Positions 22,707 to 34,853 are shown, counted from the first letter of the stretch. The stretch is 64,000 bases of DNA from Turritopsis dohrnii (GCA_027922465.2 BQMF02000293.1:124001-188000), one strand, 5' to 3'. Translations and numbers: made by a program. The notes: generated from the sequence alone by a model not told the origin.

Positions 22707-23131
22707 CTGCCCATTTGCGCTGTAACTCATCACCACTTAATATTCCTCTAAAAGAGAATTGACAGTAAATAGCTAAAGTTTTCACGTTGTTTTGGATTAT
22801 TTCATTCCATTCAGTGACTAGCATACGAATCAAATGAATAATAACGTACTCATTTGCAAATGGGGGGTAAGATATTTCAGTTGGTGTTGATAGAAGTCCA
22901 GTGTACTTGCTGATAGCGTATACTTTTAATGTGTAGGTGCATGATACGTCGAATGTTAAGTTGTATGTGTACTTGTCGTATAAAAAGGTCTCAGCACTTA
23001 TTTTAGATTTAGTATCTTTTCTGAGCATCTCAAACTGAAAATGACATTCAGAGTGACTCCATGAAAACTCTACATGATTAGAAGTAATTTCTTTAGCGTT
23101 CCCATTTCTTACTGGGTCTGGACGGTCGTAC
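22707..23131 (-). CDS. fibronectin-III-like exon of the Death-like/NTPase/FN3/ankyrin gene
   Basis: The exon starts after TATTTTAG and completes the split codon of the previous exon (SK|YDRPDP). It ends at donor CAG|GTAAGC in phase 1. Residues RPDPVRNGN, then VEFSWSHSE, TYNLTFD and YTLKVYAIS give the alternating strand pattern and the Trp and Tyr core positions of an FN3 domain. The last 50 residues are helical-looking linker. FN3 domains mediate protein contacts. The domain call is by pattern and would benefit from a profile search. Confidence 0.68.
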
Positions 23132-23223
23132 CTAAAATAATGATTACGAAAGACTTTAATTACAATGTCTTTTTGTTGCCTATTATTCAAAAATGAAAGA
23201 ATAACACTTAATGCAATTCTTAC

Positions 23224-25765
23224 TTAGACCATAGAGACCCATTTAACTTGACAGTCTTTGTCAATTCACAATCATTGATGTCACGAGACCCCGAATAAGC
23301 TTTGTGATTTTTGTTGACTGTTACCTCTGTAATCATTGCATCAATTTTATCAGCCTTGGTCTTGATTAGACTTTCGCCACTCATGTTGTCATCAATTTTG
23401 TATGATTTGATGTTGATCAGACTCTTATCATCACTGTGAAGTAATTTTTCAAGCATAATCCCAATTGTTTCCCTCTGTTTTGGAGCTGATTTATTTCTTT
23501 TGAGGAGTTTTGGAACTGTCTTATTTCTTTTGTAGAGATATGGTACAATGAGAACCAAATGATCTGTGCAACGTGAAATTGTTTCAATAAAGAAGTGCTT
23601 TTTGAAATAGTCATTAGGATTTATAATTACAGTTACTTGAGAACATTCCATGCCCCTTAAACCCATGTAGTTTGTGAGAACAATCTGGATTCCTGAAAAT
23701 TGATCCTGCAATGTAATGTCCTTGCGTTCTGGCTGATAGAACAGTGTTTTGCTTTGATTTTTCTTTAATTCCTGTAAAGCTAACCTACATAATTCATAGT
23801 CTACGTTGTCGTTGCAGACAATTAATCTTTTACCGTTCTTTACTGGAATAGTAAAGCAATCTTTTCTTAAGGTTAGTAAAAGCAGAAATAATTTTTCCGA
23901 CATTTCCAAATCTTCATGACCATCGAGATTAAAAAAAACAAGTGTTGGTTGGTGTCCAGATACATTATGTCCCATGGATTTGCATTTCTGGAAGTTATAG
24001 CAAGTAGCTAAATTATCTTCCGAGCCTCGATACTTGTCTTCACATGCTTCCGCTACATGGTCGATCTCATCAAGATTGTCATGTTTGATTTCAATGGTGG
24101 AGATTGTATCCATCTGATTATATTCATCCCTTAACGATGTAGAAGGTAAATGATATTCTGAATTGCCGGGCAATGTTCTTTCATCCGGAACAACATTCTT
24201 TTCAGATTTAATGGAATTTCCATGTTCCAGATTCATTGGCCGTGGAATGATAGTAGAATAGGAGACTCCTTCCATACATAGGTTTATAACCTTTGAAACT
24301 TGCACGGTAGTACGCATTGATCGAGTAAGTTGATATACCCGCATCCCACAACGGTAATAACATTGATGAGTGTTGCAACAATGGGCTTTCCCCTTGGATA
24401 CGTATGTTCGTTTCTTTTCCAATGAACGTAGAAGAAATAGCACATGAGATTCCTTCAAATCGCAATAATGATGTGAAAATATTTCTCTGAGTTTTAAAGA
24501 TTCAAAACCATTTATCATTTCACTGTCTACTTCATCTACAATCAAATGAAACTTTCGGTTGTGTCTCTTTGTATGTGTGATTATCGCTTTCAGCATAACT
24601 GAAATGGTAAAAACGGTACGGCCACCTTCATTTGCACGAAGCTCTCGTTCAAGTAACTTTCCCATGTCTTTTGCATTACCACAATAAATGTTAACATCTG
24701 ATCTTTTGTTTTCATCAATCAGCTCATTGCAATATTGCTCCATATTTTTCACTAACAATGTCGAATTATCAAATACAACAAAGTAGATATCCGTTCTCTT
24801 GTGCGAATATTTCATCAGGTATTTCAGCAGACATTTCGCTACCATAGTTTTCCCACTGCCGTACCCCCCAATGACCATCTTCCATAATGTATCCGAAAAA
24901 ACTATCTCTAGTTGCTCTGATGTTAGCCACATTGAAAGAAGTTTTTGATGAGGTGCACCAAATAGAAGGTCTGGCGACACTTTGGTAGAAGCCACAAATG
25001 CTAGCAGTAAACCAAGGAACAACTTCATGCTTGGTTGATGAATACTTGAATGCTTGGGATAAGTTAGGTTGATGTCATAATTTAAACTCAGTAGACAATC
25101 ATCAATTACTTCTATATCGAAATTTGTTAAAATCAAAGGATTTTGGCATTTACTTTGAATGTTTGGTGCGCAGACTACACTTATATAAGACACATCTTTT
25201 CCAAGCACATAACTCTGAAGATAGAAAAATATTCGAAAATAGTTGTCGCCCAATTCTAAATCTCTTAATGCTCTCTTTTCATCACTGGCTTTGCTGTAGT
25301 GTACAACACAAACATACTTGGACTTGTGATTACATAAAATTATTTGCTTGTCGCCATTGCCCACCAAATTTAGGTCCAAGTGAAGTTCATCTGAAATGTC
25401 TGTCAAATTTAGTTTCAAAAACTTGCAGTGTTCCTTCACATCATAATGCGTAACTATGGCTGTATGGTCAAGGTGAAGTTTACTTGCCAGGTCTGATACT
25501 TCATCATTTATCAAATACGCGGGTGGAAATCGAATGTCTTTGGTAATACTGTCAGCAGTTATGTTAAAAAATTCCTCAAGAAATTTGAGACATTCTTCCC
25601 TATATGTTTGAAAGCTTATGTTACACATTGTAATGTTTCCACTTTTCACATAATTCACTTCATTTGGCACATTCTCTCCAGATAAATCGATTTTCTGATA
25701 CACTTCTTTATAGCATGTGTGAACGAGAACTTCTGGATCTGTTCTTACAACCCCTGTTACATAAT
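23224..25765 (-). CDS. P-loop NTPase with SF1-helicase-like motifs; central exon of a Death-like/NTPase/FN3/ankyrin receptor-like gene
   Basis: One 2,542-base exon from acceptor CTCAATTGCAG to donor AA|GTAAGA, open throughout. Counting from the acceptor, the first 230 residues include CVVHYSKASDEKRALRD and FFYLQSYV, which could be a nuclease-like fold (uncertain). A hydrophobic stretch (LFLGLLLAFVAS) follows. Walker A is GGYGSGKT near residue 300 and Walker B is LIVDEVD near 410. A QLTRSMRTTVQVS segment follows near 480. The C-terminal pair GLRGMECSQVTVIINP and ETISRCTDHLVLIV (near 700-740) resembles helicase motifs V and VI of UvrD-type SF1 enzymes. NACHT and NB-ARC signatures are not seen. 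The role is inferred as an ATP-dependent switch or helicase-like engine of an intracellular sensor. Neighbouring exons join in phase on both sides. Confidence 0.78.
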
Positions 25766-25874
25766 CTGCAATTGAGAAATATAAAGCAAAAATTCACGCT
25801 GCAATATTAAGAAAAAGGACTTTAATGTAGCTTCTTTGGCTTTTCATATAAATTGAGTAAAATTAAATTCCTAC

Positions 25875-25895
25875 CCGAATTTAGCCTTTTTTCAT
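25875..25895 (-). CDS. candidate 21-base microexon
   Basis: An acceptor (CTACTTCAG) and donor (G|GTAGGA) bound 21 bases with phase 1 at both ends. Read in frame they give DEKRLNS joined to DYVTGVVR of the NTPase exon. Skipping or including it keeps the frame. Support is only splice consensus and phase. Confidence 0.35.
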
Positions 25896-27298
25896 CTGAA
25901 GTAGATTTTGATCTATAAGAAATAGTTGTATATGTTCAACGTCTTGCGGAATAATGCGATCCTAGGTCGCTCAATATGGAATAAAAATTTTTCATGGGCT
26001 TCGTAAAGGTCTATTTCATATGTTTTGTCTCGATTTGGTTTTCAGGATTTTTTTGCAGACCAACTATTTTTTTTTTTTTAATATTTGATCCAAATGAGCT
26101 CTTTAATAATTTTTAACCATCTTGATTATTACATAAAAAACTTTGCCATCCCTGTGTTAAATTTGGCTTGGAGAGCATTTCGACATCAAAAGTTATGATG
26201 CACTCGATAGGTGAGAAATATATTGTTGGTTTATCATATGAATGCTTCCGAAATATGAGCTAGCAATTTATGAAAGGGAAGGTTCGTTTCTACACACTAC
26301 CAACAACTGCCATGCTCAAGTGCCATCTCTTTAGTTACATTCATTTTTCGTTGGATCAAAACTTATTAAGTATAAGATAACTCTGACAACATATCTGGAA
26401 ATTAGGCCTTAGAACTGCTAACTGATTGTCTTTCGACATTTAGTTCATAAAACAATATCCAAAATAAGTTGATAGCCAAAAGGTCTTGTTACTTAGTACT
26501 TAGAACTCAGTTAAGCTGTCATAATGACAAAAACTGTTCATGGTATGTTGCGCTTCAAAAATTGTAAAGACAAAAAAAAATTCTTAAAAAAAAATAACGT
26601 TATATAACTATGTAACGCCTTAAGGCTTATAAACAGAATCCCTGGAGCCTCACATATTCCAAAAAACATAAAGGAATCCAGAGAATTATAGAACATAGTA
26701 TTTCATTATCAATTCGGATGTTCACGTCATGGACTAATCGAAACCCGAAACAATTGTCGAAGTAAGAAGTCAATAGAAAACTCTTATTTGACCTAGCAGA
26801 CAGTCAAAAAATTTACTTCTTTGACAAACTATCCCTTAAGTGTCGGTTGTTTTGAAATATGTTTTACGTTTTAACAGCTCTGTACTGCAATTCTCTTTCG
26901 TCCCTTTTGTAAGTGCATCACAAATCTCTTCCGTTCTTCCAACTAGAACACTAGCGGCTTCATGCATTGTCAAATGTTACGCTAATAGGTGTTACTATCT
27001 GGCTATCTGTTTAATCGATTGGTATGTTATGTGATATGGTTTTAATCTAATAAAAGCTGATCTTATAATTCATACTATTCATACGAACATCAAATTCGCA
27101 AGATAAGAATTAGCGAATAAGAAATTTTGTCAACGCCAATATTTCCTTTTAAAACATAAGAGAACATTTAGGGATTTCGTTAGCATTTGAAAATAGGGAA
27201 AGCTCATGAAGAACACAGGTAATTAAAAAATTGACATAATCAACATACCTTTTACGTTGCAGTTGACGAGCTGTTGTACCTAACATCAGGAAATACAA
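25896..27298 (-). other. intron sequence, no gene seen
   Basis: AT-rich, with short poly-A runs near 26570-26600. No coding exon recognised. Confidence 0.5.
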
Positions 27299-30255
27299 GC
27301 TTATTATACTAATTCGCAATTGTGCATCCCATTTTTATTTTAGAGAGTGACATATTTAACTAAATTTTACGTAGGATTTCCTATATTGTCCGCGTAAAAC
27401 CACGTAGATGCGAGAACGTTTTTTTTCAATAATGATGTCAGATTGAAATGTATGTTGATTACGGGCGGCGTGCGACACAACGCAAGCTGAACATGGGTGG
27501 CGAGCGACGCCGCCTTGGCGGCTAGTCTTATTATACTAATTCGCGTTGTGCATCCCACTTTTATTTTAGAGAGTGATATATTTAGTTTTAATTTACGGTC
27601 ATTATCCTCTTATGTGCGCGTAAAACCACGTAGTGCGAGAACGTTTTTTTTCAGTAATGACGTCAGATTCTACTGTATATCATTGATTTGAGTTTTTTTA
27701 TCAGTACATACAAAAACTTTTATACGCTTACACGGGATTTGAGTAAAGGGATCATTTTCGAAATAAAAACCGCTAAGAAATGTTTTACCTGAAATGCATG
27801 TTGATCGTTGGGGAATGATCACGGGGAATCATTGCATTGCATACCCAATCGAACGCGACGTTTTTGGGGAAATATCTCGATAACCAATAGGGATAACTGA
27901 CGTTTTTTAGGGTCCGCAATACGGGTAAGGGGGTGACGCAGCATTTGGGCCTAAATTAGTTTTGGTACTGCGGCTATGACGTCATCAAAATATTTGAACG
28001 AAGATATCTCTCTAACAGTTGATCGTAGCGAAACGATCCCATACACTTTTTTGATCAGTTTTTCGAGCTCTACAACATGGGTACACTTTCCAGTCACAGT
28101 TGTGTGATTTGATTTTTCGTCAGAGGGTACACGGGAGCGCGGCATTTGACACACATCATTTTCGAAATTATTAGCCGTAAAAAACGTTTGCGCGAGTGAC
28201 ATATTTATTTTTACGGTCAAACCTCCTCTTATGTGCGCGTAAAACCACGTAGAAGCGAGAACGTATTTTTCTCCGTAATGACGTCAGATTCTACTGCATC
28301 ATTGATTTGACGTCAGTTTCTTTTTTATCAGTACTGCATGCAACAACTTTTACACGCTTACACGGGATTTGAATAAAGGGATCATTTTCGAAATAAAAAC
28401 CGGTAAGAAATGTTTTGCCTAAAAATGTATGTTGATTACGGGTAGCGTGTGACATAACCCAAGCTGAACATGAGTGGCGAGCGACGCCGCCTTGGAGGCT
28501 AGTCTTATTATACTAATCCGCAATAGTGTGTCACACTTTTATTTTAGAGAGTGATATATTTAGTTTTAATTTACGGTCATCGTCCTCTTATGTGGGCGTA
28601 AAACCACGTAGATGCGACAAACACTTTTTTCACGATTATTCCAAAAGCACGTGGCATCATTTGACGTCAGTTTTTACGATCACGGGGAATCATTGCATTG
28701 CATCCCCAGTCGAACGCGACGTTTTTGGGGAAATATCTCTAGAACCAATAGGGATAACTGACGTTTTTTAGGGTCCACGATACGGGTGATGTAGTGACGC
28801 AACATTTCGGCCTAAATTTTATTTGGTACTGCGGCTACGACGTCATCAAATCTTTGATTGACAATATCTCTGGAACGGTTGGTCGTAGCGAAACGATCCC
28901 ATACATTTTTTGATCAGCTTTTCGGGCTCTACAACATGGGCAAACTTATAATTGCCAATTCTTCATTTTATTTTTCGTGAACTGGACGCATGCTGAACAT
29001 GGGTGGCGAGCGACGCCGCCTTGGCGGCTAGTCTTATTATACTAATTCGCAATTGTGCATACCACTTTTATTTTAGAGAGTGATGTATTTAACTGTAGGA
29101 TTTCCTATATTACCAGCGTAAAACCACGTAGATGCGAGAACGTTTTTTTCTCTGTAATGACGTCAGATTCTATTGTATTATTGTTTTGACGTCAGTTTTT
29201 TTTATCAGTACATACAACAACTTTTATACGCGGGACACGGGTTCATTTTTGAAATAAAAACCGGTAAGAAATGTTTTGCCTGTAATGTATGTTGATTGTT
29301 GGCGGCGTGCGACGACACCTTGGCGTCTAGTCTTATTATACTAATTCGCGTTGTGTGTCACACTTTTATTTTAGAGAGTGATATATTTAATTAAATTTTA
29401 CGGTCAAGTTCTTCTTGTGCGCGTAAAACCACGTAGATGCGAGAACGTTTTTTTCTCTATAATGACGTCAGATTCTACTGTATCATTGATTTGACGTCAT
29501 GTTTTTATCAGTACATACAACAACGTTTATACGCTTACACGGGACACGGGTTCATTTTCGAAATAAAAACCGGTAAGAAATGTATGTATTGCGGGCGGCG
29601 TGCGACGCAACGCAAGCTGAACATGAGTGGCGAGCGACGCCGCCTTGGCGGCTAGTCTTACTATACTAATTCGCAATTGTGCATACCACTTTTATTTTAG
29701 ACAGTGATATAATTAACTAAATTTTACGTAGGATTTCCTATATTGGCCGCGTAAAACCACGTAGAGCGAGGACGTTTTTTTCTCTGTAATGACGTCAGAT
29801 TCTACTGTATCATTGATTTGAGGTCAGTTTTTTTACCTTCTATTTGAGGACCGCCCCCTGACGCACTCAACTCTAAATACTGATAGTTGACGTCAAGTTT
29901 CAACGCATGCGCAGTAGGTTTTAGTTGATGACATCATCAGGTACGCCAGAATCTGATGACGTCATCGGTTTTGTGTGTGTGCGTGTGTGTGGCGTGTGTT
30001 TGTATTGCGCTGGAATCGGTTTTTTTATTATCTGTGGTGGGGTGACGAAAAATTTGGGTCTAATTTTTTGGGGGGACCGGTCTGTGACGTCATCAAAATC
30101 TTTGAAAGATAATGTCTCTGTAACAGTTGGTCGTAACGATCCCATACATTTTTTTGATCAGTTTTTCGAGCTCTACAACATGGGTGCACTTACCAATGCC
30201 AATTCCTTTATTTTTCCTGAACTCAACGCAGGCTGAACATGGGCGGCGAGCCCAA
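27299..30255 (+). mobile_element. head-to-tail array of six Helitron-like units
   Basis: Units start TCTTATTATACTAATTCGC and end in GCCGCCTTGGCGG followed by CTAG. Each CTAG abuts the TC of the next unit with no spacer: 27299-27525 (start reads GC), 27526-28502, 28503-29031, 29032-29330, 29331-29655, and 29656 to about 30255 (3' end degraded). A 5' TC, a 3' hairpin next to CTRR, no TIRs and no target duplication are the hallmarks of Helitrons. Unit lengths of 227 to 977 bases reflect internal deletions and a shared insert (GATCACGGGGAATCATTGC..). No Rep/helicase gene is present. The array lies in an intron of the minus-strand NTPase gene. Confidence 0.75.
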
Positions 30256-30385
30256 TGTTATTACCAAAAACATTATTTCTACTTATCTCTTCTCTTACAA
30301 TTTCACTAATGTCGCAAGTGTCATCAATGGAAGTACTAAGAAACTTATGTATGCTAATGGTAATGTAAATTCTACCATAACTTAC

Positions 30386-30691
30386 TTTCACCAATTTGGG
30401 AAATATCTTTCTCAACATCAATGATTATCTGTAGTTGATTTAAAAATTTCAACAGCTTTCTCAGGTTGGTCCAGTTGACATAATCACCATTCTTGTCCCA
30501 CCAAGCAGATAAGACTCTGCGGAGTCTTTCTTGTGCATTGTTTGGAAAATCAATTTGGATTTGCTCAGTTTTATGATATTCCAGCAGGAAGTGTGAAATA
30601 ATTCTTCCGTGACGAACGGCTTCAGAGGATATCTTATCGAAAATGAATTTTCGGTTTTTCACATCTTTCAGGGACATTCCATCATAATTTC
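30386..30691 (-). CDS. Death-like domain exon of the NTPase/FN3/ankyrin gene
   Basis: The exon is 306 bases, phase 1 at both ends, from acceptor TTTAAG (weak) to donor A|GTAAGT. The about 102-residue product is helical with a Death-domain-like layout: SLKDVKNRKFIFDKIS, RIISHFLLEYHKTEQIQID, then RLRRVLSAWWDKNG and WTNLRKLLKFLNQL. The Trp-rich last helices match the usual Death fold ending. Such domains recruit signalling partners in apoptosis and innate immunity. The link to the NTPase exon is inferred from strand, order and matching phase across a 4.5-kb intron. Confidence 0.5.
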
Positions 30692-31656
30692 CTTAAACGA
30701 TTTAAAAACAAATTATTCTAATCATCGCCTATTCAGCAATCCAAAATCTACGAGTAGTTTTTACGTAAAAAGCAAATATGCTGCTAAAACAGTTACATTG
30801 TGCTTATCTAAATTCATATATCAATTTAAATTTTATATTTCACCTTTGCGATGAGACCCAAAATTAATATTTGAGAAAATATTTGAGAAAAAGATAAACA
30901 TCTTTTGCAAAGTCACAGTTTAAATGTTGTTATTGCTCTCCAAACGACTCCCATTGTTTGAATGATTTTTTTTATTTATATTTTAATTGAATATTTAAAT
31001 GAATAAATATAAAAAAGTGGAACAAATAATATATAGAATATGCGGAAACGGAGAATTGGATAACAAGGCTTGAACAGTAACCTGGGAAAGGCCTGCTATT
31101 TATGATTTTAGACTATAAAATGACAGAAATCAAGGAATCAAACTAATTAAGAAATACACTATAACGAAGAAGAAATTGTGGACAGAGAATAGAAAAGTTA
31201 ATCAAGGAAAGGATAGTTAATCAATGAAAATGTCAGGGTCTTATTAGAATACTCTGGAAATTTGACTATTCCATTTTCAAGTTGTGACAGACACACACAC
31301 ATGGTAGATAAAAGTTGTAAAGGTCAATTTAAGGAATTCACTTTGTATTTCCAACAATTTGCAGTGATCAGTATTTTTGATACACGCTGTTTTTTTTATA
31401 AGAATACGCTTTGTAAGAATGTTCAAGATGAAATTGGTCAAAAAGTTAAGAATGTCTTAAGAATATTGCAATCTTAAGATTTTGTGAGCCCAAAATTAAT
31501 TTTTCCTTTTATTCATTTTGTTTATATGTAGGTGCTTTTTTTTGTAAACATTCTCTCACGTGGCTCTCCATTGCTGCAGGTGCTATGTTTTACCCGTTTT
31601 TGCCTTTTGAGTTTTGTCTTTTGTATCTGGGCATGCGAAGTTAGGTACGGCCTTAA
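30692..31656 (-). other. intron or spacer sequence, no gene seen
   Basis: AT-rich; no domain-bearing frame. Confidence 0.45.
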
Positions 31657-32146
31657 AGGGGAAGTCTACTTTTAAAATCGAAATTTAGTTTTTCGTACCG
31701 TTTGGAAGACTTTCAAAAATGATGAAAGTCAGTTTTTAAATTTTCAAAAAATCACTTTTCGTTCAAGAGATATTACTGCTTAAAGTTTTTGCTCCAAACT
31801 TGATCTCTGTGGAAATGTGACATCAAAAAAATAAATTGCTGACATATAAACATATAAATAACTCAGGAAATTATAATGATGCAGCCTTTAATTTAAGTGA
31901 TTCGTTACCTGCTGGTGTTTGTCACTATATATACAAAATTCTAGCAGTGCAACACTAAAAGTTTCCGAGCTATTTACATTCTCACATGTCAGCAATTTAT
32001 CCTTGCACGTTGTGATGTCACGTTTCCATGGAGATCAAGTTTAAAGAGCAATATCTCTTGAACGAAAAGTGATTTTTTCATCATTTTTGAAAGTCTTCCA
32101 AATGGTACGAAAATCTAAATTTCGATTTTAAAAGTAGACTTCCTCT
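31657..32146. mobile_element. foldback MITE flanked by TTAA (Kolobok/T2- or piggyBac-like)
   Basis: TTAA at 31653-31656 and 32147-32150 flanks AGGGGAAGTCTACTTTTAAA and its reverse complement. The arms can be paired for over 150 bases with a loop between. The left end reads TTAAAGGGG, matching the TTAAAGGRR terminus I recall for T2/Kolobok-type MITEs. No ORF. It lies in the intron between the two N-terminal exons of the NTPase gene. Confidence 0.78.
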
Positions 32147-32240
32147 TTAAGAATGTCTTGAGAATATATTAGGATGTTTTTGACTTAAAAATTAATGAGA
32201 AACAGAAAAATTGTTTAGAAGTTTTCTAAATGAACAATAC

Positions 32241-32540
32241 CTGCAAAGTATGGAAGAAAACTAATCTCTTCCTTCGAAATCTTTAGTGACGATAAATTGC
32301 ATGATTCAAGACATTTGTTGCAGAGTTTGAAAAAGTTATTCTTTTGTTGAGATAAATGATTTGATAAGGCATACGATAAAAATTCTAAGACTGGTCGATC
32401 ATGTCTGTCCGAATATGTTTCAAATATCCTTTCCACTTCATCGTCATCTTCATTTTTCAATATCCTCTGACAGAAACGTTTTTGTAAGGATTTATCTCTT
32501 ACTGATAATCGTGAATCCAGTAAATATATTATCCATTGAT
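32241..32540 (-). CDS. helical N-terminal exon, probably of the same Death-like/NTPase gene
   Basis: A 300-base exon with acceptor CTTTGTTATAG and donor GCAG|GTATTG, phase 1 on both sides like its downstream partners. It encodes 100 residues, strongly helical with no recognised family (QWIIYLLDSRLS, VLEFLSYALSNHLSQQ, ISFLPYFAG). Position and phase suggest another Death-fold-type or adaptor module, but this is inference. The initiating ATG exon was not found upstream. Confidence 0.5.
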
Positions 32541-34689
32541 CTATAACAAAGAAAAGATAAATTCACCTTCTTGTTTTATTTACTGTTTTGCAATCCACAC
32601 TATCACGAGAAGGTAAAAGAACTGAAATTTCCAAGACAATTGAACAAGAATGTCTAATGTTCCCTCATCGTTGATACATATATAGCAAAGACCGAAAAGT
32701 CAGTAAGTAACAGACCAAATTTTAAACCAAACCTACACTATCCGAACCTTGAGTAATTTACCAATTTTACAAATAGTAGAAATCTCTTTATTCAAATGCC
32801 ATGTTTTTTTGAAGACAGAGTACTGACTTTACGAGAACAATAACTAAAGTGTAAATTCAAATGACTTAACTTTACAAAGGTAAAAGTGATCCTAAAATAC
32901 ACATTGTTCATTTAAACATAATGAACTGTCATAAGGTCGAAAAAAAGTGTCAGCAGCTTTCTTATGAGATAATCTTGTTGACATCAGCAACCCAGCTCAA
33001 CATGTAACAGTTATCTTTAAAAACTGTTTCTTTCTGCTTCTTAGACAGAAGATATTCTGAAATATTGTAAAAGAACATAAATTCACCACTTACTTTTATC
33101 ACTTCTCTTGGAATTTGATTGGCCCATTCATAGAATCAACCACGTGCCTAAATTAAAACGAAGAAATATTTTTCAATAAAATTCTTTCGAGGCAGCTGCA
33201 GTTCATAGCTAACTATCATAACTATTGCATTTTGGGCAAAAACAGGCAAAAACACCTAACAAAAGTCAACATATCCTTTGTGAACACAATGTGATAACCG
33301 CGGAGAATCTTCTATGTCATAACAGCTGAAAGTCAACTGGTTATAATACCCACGTTGACTTAAGTTCTAATTCCGAGGTTGCATTTCCTAAACCTGGGTT
33401 AAGGATTTTAATAACTTGATTTCAAAACTGGGCAATATGAACAATCGTTAAGTTGTTTTTGCATCACTATTATCATTCTGTAAATAACATTCTATCATCA
33501 GAATAAAAAGACCAACAAATCATGACAATAAATCAAATATAAAACTTAAAGAGGCTATTGACGGATGAAAAATACAACAGCAGTTTAACTTTTAACTCGA
33601 TTACTATTCTTAAAACCCATGATCAATTAAAATTCTGAATTGGTAAATCTAGTTAATGTAAACAGATCTTTCAAACAAGAAAGTTTCGGAGTCAAGAAAA
33701 AAATTGTTTTTCTGAAAAACTGATTCTTCATTGCCTTATTTATACACTTTATGTTGAACTAAGAACTTATATATTTACTTTCTGGGGTTGATATTTTATC
33801 TAAGAAGCTTCAGAGTAACGATTTACTCTAACACATGTTGATTGCGAAGATGGATGAACGGCAATACGATTTATCTAATCGTGATTGAAGATGTTTTCTT
33901 GCAATTTCAATAAAACAGATTTTTGCTGCACGAAAAATGTTGCTCGTGCCCCCTTAGCTTATACGTTTATAATTTATAATCGTGGTTGAAGATGTTTTTA
34001 CAATGTTTTTTCGTTGTATTCGTTGTTCATAACGCTCCTATAGCATAATAAATACAAAAAATATTCAATATTAAAAGTATGGAAAGTTTTAAAATAAGGA
34101 GTAGCTATATGCACAAGAAAAAAAGAATATGATGTCGTGTCTCTATCTCTGAACGTCAAAATATGTCAGAAATCTGTGCTTCTTATATTATCATCGAGGA
34201 GGAAACCGTTGAGAAAAATTGTACCTTGATACTATCGACCAAGGTTTTGTATAGTCAACTTGATTTAGAATTGCCGAAAAACCTTCAGGATTGTTGAAAG
34301 GTTTGGAATGAAAATACATCAATACTTTGAAATAGTTTTTAATGGTGTCATACCCATCCCATCCCCACCATGACTAATTTTTTCTAAGTGCTAAAGCTAC
34401 ACATAATAGTACATGTCCATTTCATTTTCCCAAGCGCCCCCATATTTCTACAGAATTGCCTGTAGGGTGCTTTCCTATAATTATTGCCATTGAAATACCA
34501 CTCCTAAGCTCTTATGTAAAAACTTTCACTTTGATAATGAGAAGCAAGCAATCTCTATTTAAACAGCAACTTGCGAACAGCGGTATAATGTTTGACACAT
34601 CTCTTTTCTAACAAAATTACTTTGTTTATGCACATAAGTAACTCTCTTTGAAAAAACAGCTGCAAAAATGAATTTTTTACCTGTAGCTG
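32541..34689. other. region with one possible decayed exon
   Basis: Minus strand 33145-32963 follows an acceptor-like TTTTAATTTAG. After an in-frame TGA it reads FYEWANQIPREVIKVSG and onward to CYMLSWVADVNKIIS and TAA. It resembles a degraded exon but matches no family I know. Short direct repeats (TCGTGATTGAAGATGTTTT near 33879, TCGTGGTTGAAGATGTTTTT near 33980) occur downstream. Otherwise AT-rich. Confidence 0.3.
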
Positions 34690-34853
34690 TATATGCATCT
34701 ACCGGTTTCAAACCAGCTAATTTTTACGGTCAAAACCTTGTTAAATTTGTTTGGGAAGGTGAGGTTTTGGCCAAGTGATGTCTCGTTCTTCCAAACGCTT
34801 TTAACAGAGTTTTCACTGAGAAGTTTGATGGTTTGAAACCGGTAGATGCATAC
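34690..34853. mobile_element. small foldback element
   Basis: TATGCATCTACCGGTTTCAA at 34692 is mirrored by TTGAAACCGGTAGATGCATA ending at 34852, with further imperfect pairing (CAAAACCTTG, GAGGTTTTGG) inside. Typical of a short palindromic MITE; target duplication not determined. Confidence 0.7.

Noticed and set aside
23224..25765. Calling the NTPase a NACHT or NB-ARC domain
   Set aside because: The Walker motifs alone do not specify it, and the C-terminal GLRGMEC and SRCT segments resemble SF1 helicases instead.
27367..30236. Several 60-100 codon frames on both strands within the Helitron-like array
   Set aside because: They are repeat-derived, differ between units and code nothing recognisable.
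27299..30255. CRISPR-like array
   Set aside because: Units are hundreds of bases long with variable interiors and the context is eukaryotic.
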